DNA from: an uncultured Collinsella sp.
GTDB lineage: Bacteria > Actinomycetota > Coriobacteriia > Coriobacteriales > Coriobacteriaceae
Length of the DNA stretch: 17,274 nt
Direction: 5' to 3'
Assembly: GCA_900552425.1 (NCBI GenBank)
Contig: URZR01000014.1
Coordinates: 1-17,274, forward strand
The notes under the pieces were generated by a model. The model was not told the DNA's origin and did no database searches. It saw nothing but the letters and a program-made list of their open reading frames with translations. Each line of letters opens with the position of its first letter. The first letter of the stretch is position 1. The position numbers and the translations under genes were made by a program. This document shows positions 13,876-17,274 of the stretch, in pieces.

Positions 13876-13884
13876 TGATACACT
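13876..13884 (+). promoter_or_regulatory. Candidate extended -10 promoter for the membrane-protein/kinase operon
   Basis: TGATACACT is an extended -10 (TGn plus TACACT), the same hexamer as the kinase promoter on the left of the window. TTGCGC at 13854-13859 is a possible -35, but with a long 19-base spacer. Transcription would start near 13890, upstream of the hairpin at 13905-13934. Confidence 0.45.
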
Positions 13885-13904
13885 CAAATATGGATTCGAA
13901 TGAA

Positions 13905-13934
13905 TGCGCCGCTCCCGAGCGGCGTGTTTTTGTT
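13905..13934 (+). terminator. Intrinsic terminator or attenuator in the leader of the next operon
   Basis: CGCCGCTC (13907-13914) and GAGCGGCG (13917-13924) pair as a GC-rich stem that can extend with wobble pairs to 13905. TTTTTGTT follows at 13927-13934 and leads directly into the GGAGG of the gene at 13947. This is a classic terminator shape. It could end recR transcripts, but it leaves no room for a promoter before the next gene, so that gene must be read through it. Confidence 0.7.
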
Positions 13935-13946
13935 GGAGGAGAACGC

Positions 13947-14852
13947 ATGCGGCCCGGTGGCACTCAGACAAAGCGCGGCGCCGCGGTGCGCATGCGACGC
14001 CGACTGGGCTTGGCGCCGCGGGCGTACGCACTGCTGTCTTGCTCGCTGGTGCTGGTCATAGCTGGCGTTTCTGCCTATGGCATGACCGTGCCGTCCATGA
14101 TGCAGGCACATGCCGCACGCGAACCGCACGTGGGGCATGAGGTCAAAAGTGATCTGGGCACCACGACTGGATATGCTTGGGCAAGTGTGGTCGCGCATAT
14201 TGTGTTTGGCGCCGACGACGCGGACGGCGCCGAGGCCCCGGACAATGAAGTCACGCTTGCCAATGGCAAAACCATCGTGCTCACCAACACCAAGATCATC
14301 GATCGGTTGTCCAACAATAGCGTGGCGGCAACGGTGAATAAGGTCGAGCGGCAGAAGGAGCAGGACGCCCAGCAGTCCGGAAAGCCCGGTAGCTCGGATA
14401 CTTCTGGCTCCGGCTCGGATTCGTCGAGTTCGGGCGGCGGCTCTGGGCCGGGTTCCTCTGCCGGAGGGTCTGGAAACGGCGGCTCGACGGGCGGCAACGC
14501 TGACAACGATGCAAACTCCGGTGGCCTTTCCGCTGCTGAGGAAGAGAGCATTCACAGTTGGCTTGTGACCAAGTACAACATGCTCGACGGCTATGTTTCT
14601 CGTGCCAATGACGTGGTCTCGACCTATAACTCTACGGGAGATCCCAGGCCGTGCGACAGCCTGGTCGGGGAGATGTTTGTCATTCGAGCCGAGTTCGGTC
14701 GTCAGACATTCTCGCCCCGGTCAAAGTGGTATCAGCAGTATGCCAATCTGTGGGGCTGTTACACCAACCTATGTCAATGGGTCGGCCATTACGGCGATGA
14801 TGACGTCGCGCTCGGTAACTTCAACAATAACGTGGCGGCGCTTGCCCTATGA
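13947..14852 (+). CDS. Membrane-anchored extracellular protein with Ser/Gly linker, kinase-operon partner
   Basis: A 301-residue protein. A basic cytoplasmic start (RMRRRLGLAPR) is followed by one span at about 25-46. The external part comprises a segment of about 95 residues (with EVTLANGKTIVLTNTKIIDR), a low-complexity Ser/Gly linker at about 144-193, and a C-terminal domain of about 100 residues (198-301). That domain is rich in Tyr and Trp and has three cysteines (236, 271, 276). I do not recognise a family. The ATG at 13947 has GGAGG seven bases upstream; the same frame is open further upstream through the terminator hairpin, but without ribosome-site support. Its stop overlaps the kinase ATG (ATGA), so it is translationally coupled to the kinase and may be its external sensor or its substrate. 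Confidence 0.78.
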   Translation: MRPGGTQTKRGAAVRMRRRLGLAPRAYALLSCSLVLVIAGVSAYGMTVPSMMQAHAAREPHVGHEVKSDLGTTTGYAWASVVAHIVFGADDADGAEAPDNEVTLANGKTIVLTNTKIIDRLSNNSVAATVNKVERQKEQDAQQSGKPGSSDTSGSGSDSSSSGGGSGPGSSAGGSGNGGSTGGNADNDANSGGLSAAEEESIHSWLVTKYNMLDGYVSRANDVVSTYNSTGDPRPCDSLVGEMFVIRAEFGRQTFSPRSKWYQQYANLWGCYTNLCQWVGHYGDDDVALGNFNNNVAALAL

Positions 14853-16693
14853 TGACCGATCTTGCATCCACCACACCGCAATCGCTCGGTCGCGATCCCA
14901 TGGTCGGCCTGCGCCTGGCGCGTGTCGACGGGTTTGAGCCGGCCATTGCGCTCGGTCAGGACGAACTGCCTGCCTATCTGCGTCGTTTTACGATGCTGTT
15001 TGCCGACGATGCCACCATGCGCCGTGGCGGTATCGGCCGCGTGACGCGTGCCGTCAACGCCCAAGGCGAGGCCGTAGCACTCAAACAGCTCATCTTGCCG
15101 ACGCGCGATGAGTTTGACGACGATGCCGCCCATGAGGCGCTGGTCGCCAAGTTCAAAGCGGCGTTTCGCGAGGAATATGAATGCCATCGTGCCCTTTCGG
15201 GCCTTAAGGGCTTTCCCCGCCTCTATGGCTGGGGCGAGGTTGACGGTGTGCCTGCAATTGTCATGGAATGGGTCGAGGGCGAGACGCTCGCCCGCTTGCG
15301 CTCGCGCTTTGCCGTGGACGATGCCGGCCGCCTGTCGCCGCTTGTGGCGGCGCGCTTGGGGCGCGACCTGTTCGACCTGCTCTGCCGCATGAGCCTGGTG
15401 GGGGAGGGCTTTGTCCATCGCGATATCTCGCCCGCTAATATTATGGTGCGTACGGCGCGTCTACCGCTTGACCGGCAGCTTGCCGAGGGCACCTTTGACC
15501 TGTGCCTGATCGACTTTGGCTCGTCGCTGGCGCTCGAGCCTGCGTCGGCCGTGGCCGGTACCGGCGGCAAGGCGTCGTTTACGGAGCGCTATGCCACGCT
15601 GCGTCGCGCGACGGTGGCCTACGCTCCGCCCGAGATGCTCACCGACGATATTCCCGACCTGCGCGCTTTGCGTATGTCGCCGGCGATCGACGTCTATGCC
15701 GCAGCAAGCACGGTTTACGAGCTCATTGCCGGCGCCGCGCCATACGAAGCCGCGCCGAGCACTTCGGGCACCTCGGGTTCGCGCAAAAAGACGCGCGACA
15801 TCGCGAGCCCCTACCGTCTCAAGATGGACACGCTGCCCGACTATCCCATTGGTGCCCATGCACCCGGTTGCGATTTGACTCAGCTGCTTCGTCGTGAGCC
15901 CGATGTGGCGCTCGCCGCGGCCGAGCAGGCCCAGCAGCTGGGGCTTGAGCCGGATTCCGAGGAGCTACGCGATGCGCTGGCGTTTGTCGATGCCCAGCTG
16001 TTCGACGTGGTGATGGCCTGTCTGTCCAGCCATCAAAAAGATCGTCCCGAGCCGGCGGCGGTCGAGGCGGCGCTCTCGGCGTTTTGTGAACACTATGCGC
16101 AAAATGTCGGTCGTTCGCTCCGCGGCGAGCCGCTCACGCCGTGCCCCATGGATGCGTCTGGCCGCGCGGTTCGTCGCGCGCTGATGGTCGGCGCGACGGT
16201 CGTCTGTGGCGTGGTTTGGGCTGTGGTCGTGGTTTCGGCCGCGCTGCTGGCGTCGGGCGCTCGCGTGACGGCGACTTTGGGACCGCTCATGTGGTCTGGG
16301 TCGCTACCGGGTATTATTGCCGCACTGGCGTTGGCGCTGCCGGGCATAGCCGGCGTTGCCGCGGGGGCACTTGCGCGCAATCGGCGCTCGGGGTTCCTGC
16401 AGGGTGTGCTTGCGCTTTCTGCCTGCGAGGTTCCAGTACTGGTTGTGGCTGCATGTAGCGTATTTTCCCAACGCGCCGTGATGGGCGGCCTTGTTGCCGC
16501 TCTGGTTGCAACCTATACGCTTACGTGGTTTTTGCTTGCGATGGGCTTTGCCTTTGAACTTCCCGTTTCGGCACCGCGACGCACAAAAGCCCAGATGGCG
16601 ACTCCGCTTGCCGGTGGAGCCGCAGCTGCCCGTACTTTTGGCGGACCTGTCGAAGTATCGTCCGATTCTATTTCTACGACCAAGGAGGCCTAG
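14849..16693 (+). CDS. Membrane Ser/Thr protein kinase with four C-terminal membrane spans
   Basis: A second Hanks-type kinase, 614 residues. Motifs: glycine loop RGGIGRV (59-65), VALK with Lys79, catalytic loop HRDISPANIM (His190, Asp192, Asn197), DFGSS (222-226), and YAPPE (258-262). DVYAAASTVYELIAGAAPY then gives the helix F/G region, and HQKDRPEP a helix I arginine. The catalytic domain is longer than usual, with an insert between the DFG and APE motifs and another at about 303-345. Residues 445-570 hold four membrane spans, followed by a short polar tail; no PASTA repeats. Translation starts at one of two adjacent ATGs (14849 or 14852), overlapping the previous stop. Unlike the kinase at the left end it keeps the HRD arginine. 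The next gene begins four bases after its stop, so the operon continues. Confidence 0.92.
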   Translation: MMTDLASTTPQSLGRDPMVGLRLARVDGFEPAIALGQDELPAYLRRFTMLFADDATMRRGGIGRVTRAVNAQGEAVALKQLILPTRDEFDDDAAHEALVAKFKAAFREEYECHRALSGLKGFPRLYGWGEVDGVPAIVMEWVEGETLARLRSRFAVDDAGRLSPLVAARLGRDLFDLLCRMSLVGEGFVHRDISPANIMVRTARLPLDRQLAEGTFDLCLIDFGSSLALEPASAVAGTGGKASFTERYATLRRATVAYAPPEMLTDDIPDLRALRMSPAIDVYAAASTVYELIAGAAPYEAAPSTSGTSGSRKKTRDIASPYRLKMDTLPDYPIGAHAPGCDLTQLLRREPDVALAAAEQAQQLGLEPDSEELRDALAFVDAQLFDVVMACLSSHQKDRPEPAAVEAALSAFCEHYAQNVGRSLRGEPLTPCPMDASGRAVRRALMVGATVVCGVVWAVVVVSAALLASGARVTATLGPLMWSGSLPGIIAALALALPGIAGVAAGALARNRRSGFLQGVLALSACEVPVLVVAACSVFSQRAVMGGLVAALVATYTLTWFLLAMGFAFELPVSAPRRTKAQMATPLAGGAAAARTFGGPVEVSSDSISTTKEA

Positions 16694-16696
16694 GTC

Positions 16697-17274
16697 ATGG
16701 CATCTCAAGTTAAGCTCACCCCATGCGGGGCCATGTTTGACATCTTTAAGCGCGCGGCGCATCTGAGCCATATCGAGCTGTGCGGCCTGGTGCTTTCGTC
16801 CCGTCCGCTCGCCGACGGCCGCAGCCCGCAGAGCCGAGCCGCCGATCGCTCTTGGGTTTCCCGCTTTATCGTTCGCGCGCCGGTCGGCACGCTTCAGCAG
16901 CGCTACTTTGCCGAATACGGTACCTCGGCTGCGCGTATTATGTCGCAACTGGCCCTGCGCCAGCGCAATCCCATGGACTCCACGGCTGTGATCAATATGG
17001 TGTGCGGTCCTGCAGGTGAACCGATGGTACGCGCGCTCGAAGAGTGCCATCAGGACACGAATCTCTATCGCAACGCGCTCGATCGCCTGTCCCAGGCGGC
17101 GGAACTCATGCCCGCCGAGCGCGCCGAGACCATCCTGGTGCTGTTTGTCGCCGTGGGTTGCTCGGCAGATGTCCGCTCGTCGGTGACTTATGCCATCGAC
17201 TACGCTCATGCGACCTGTGGCGGCGCCACGTCGACGCCGCGCTCGCTGAGCACATCTTCGGTCGCGGGCGAGCG
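16697..17274 (+). CDS. Unknown protein, partial (C-terminus beyond window)
   Basis: The frame is open from the ATG at 16697 to the right edge, 192 codons. GGAGG lies eight bases upstream, inside the end of the kinase gene, and the start is only three bases after the kinase stop, so it is part of the same operon. The visible protein begins MASQVKLTPCGAMFDIFKRA, has no signal peptide or membrane span, and is a soluble, mainly helical chain. It includes LQQRYFAEYGTSAARIMSQL and ERAETILVLFVAVGCSADVR, then starts a Ser/Thr-rich stretch near the edge. I do not recognise a family. By position it could be a cytoplasmic target or adaptor of the kinase; a downstream domain such as FHA cannot be excluded because the end is missing. 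Confidence 0.75.
   Translation, partial: MASQVKLTPCGAMFDIFKRAAHLSHIELCGLVLSSRPLADGRSPQSRAADRSWVSRFIVRAPVGTLQQRYFAEYGTSAARIMSQLALRQRNPMDSTAVINMVCGPAGEPMVRALEECHQDTNLYRNALDRLSQAAELMPAERAETILVLFVAVGCSADVRSSVTYAIDYAHATCGGATSTPRSLSTSSVAGE

Noticed and set aside
1..17274. CRISPR array, insertion sequence, integrase or attachment site
   Set aside because: No regularly spaced identical repeats with unique spacers, no transposase or recombinase motifs, and no paired direct repeats flanking the low-GC block were found.

Overview
The window looks like chromosomal DNA of a high-GC actinobacterium of the Coriobacteriia, most probably a Collinsella-like gut organism. This is judged from the strong G/C preference at third codon positions in the housekeeping genes, the FhaA-type protein beside a Ser/Thr kinase, the Pro/Ala-rich DnaX, and the many-spanning membrane LuxR-type regulator. 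I ran no search, so the genus is an inference. There are no rRNA or tRNA genes, CRISPR arrays, transposases or integrases that I can see.

Layout. (1) 1-2234, minus strand: a membrane Ser/Thr kinase whose stop overlaps, by four bases, the GTG start of an FhaA-like (DUF3662) protein that runs off the left edge. (2) 2235-2673: a divergent intergenic region with five 14-bp repeat units in alternating orientation, a candidate promoter for each flanking gene, and no gene. (3) 2674-8509, plus strand: visibly lower GC. It begins with a double-length membrane LuxR-type regulator made of two halves (membrane-HTH-membrane-HTH). Next comes a tightly packed operon: a secreted Cys-containing protein ending near a WSPDC motif, two ABC-2-like permeases, a BcrA-type ABC ATPase and an exported or lipid-anchored protein. 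The last four genes overlap stop-to-start. Inverted repeats lie in front of the secreted-protein gene, and a perfect 8-bp-stem hairpin separates it from the transporter genes. A 13-bp-stem hairpin closes the operon. (4) 8615-9331, minus: a YcxB-like membrane protein. (5) 9448-13703: the replication/repair set dnaX, ybaB, recR, interrupted between dnaX and ybaB by an opposite-strand single-pass membrane protein gene and an AT-rich palindromic region. (6) 13704-17274: a promoter and a terminator-like hairpin just before a membrane-anchored protein with a Ser/Gly linker, translationally coupled to a second Ser/Thr kinase with four C-terminal membrane spans, then a partial gene of unknown function.

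How the genes may work together. The strongest candidate for an undescribed system is 2674-8509. The two-headed membrane regulator would sense something at the membrane and control a secreted polypeptide together with its own ABC exporter or self-protection complex and a surface accessory protein. This resembles the layout of bacteriocin or signalling-peptide loci, but the secreted protein has no clear bacteriocin signature and its activity is unknown. The two kinase modules at the ends are both receptor-like: each has an N-terminal kinase domain and a polytopic C-terminal membrane domain instead of the usual single span and PASTA repeats. They probably belong to two separate phospho-signalling modules.
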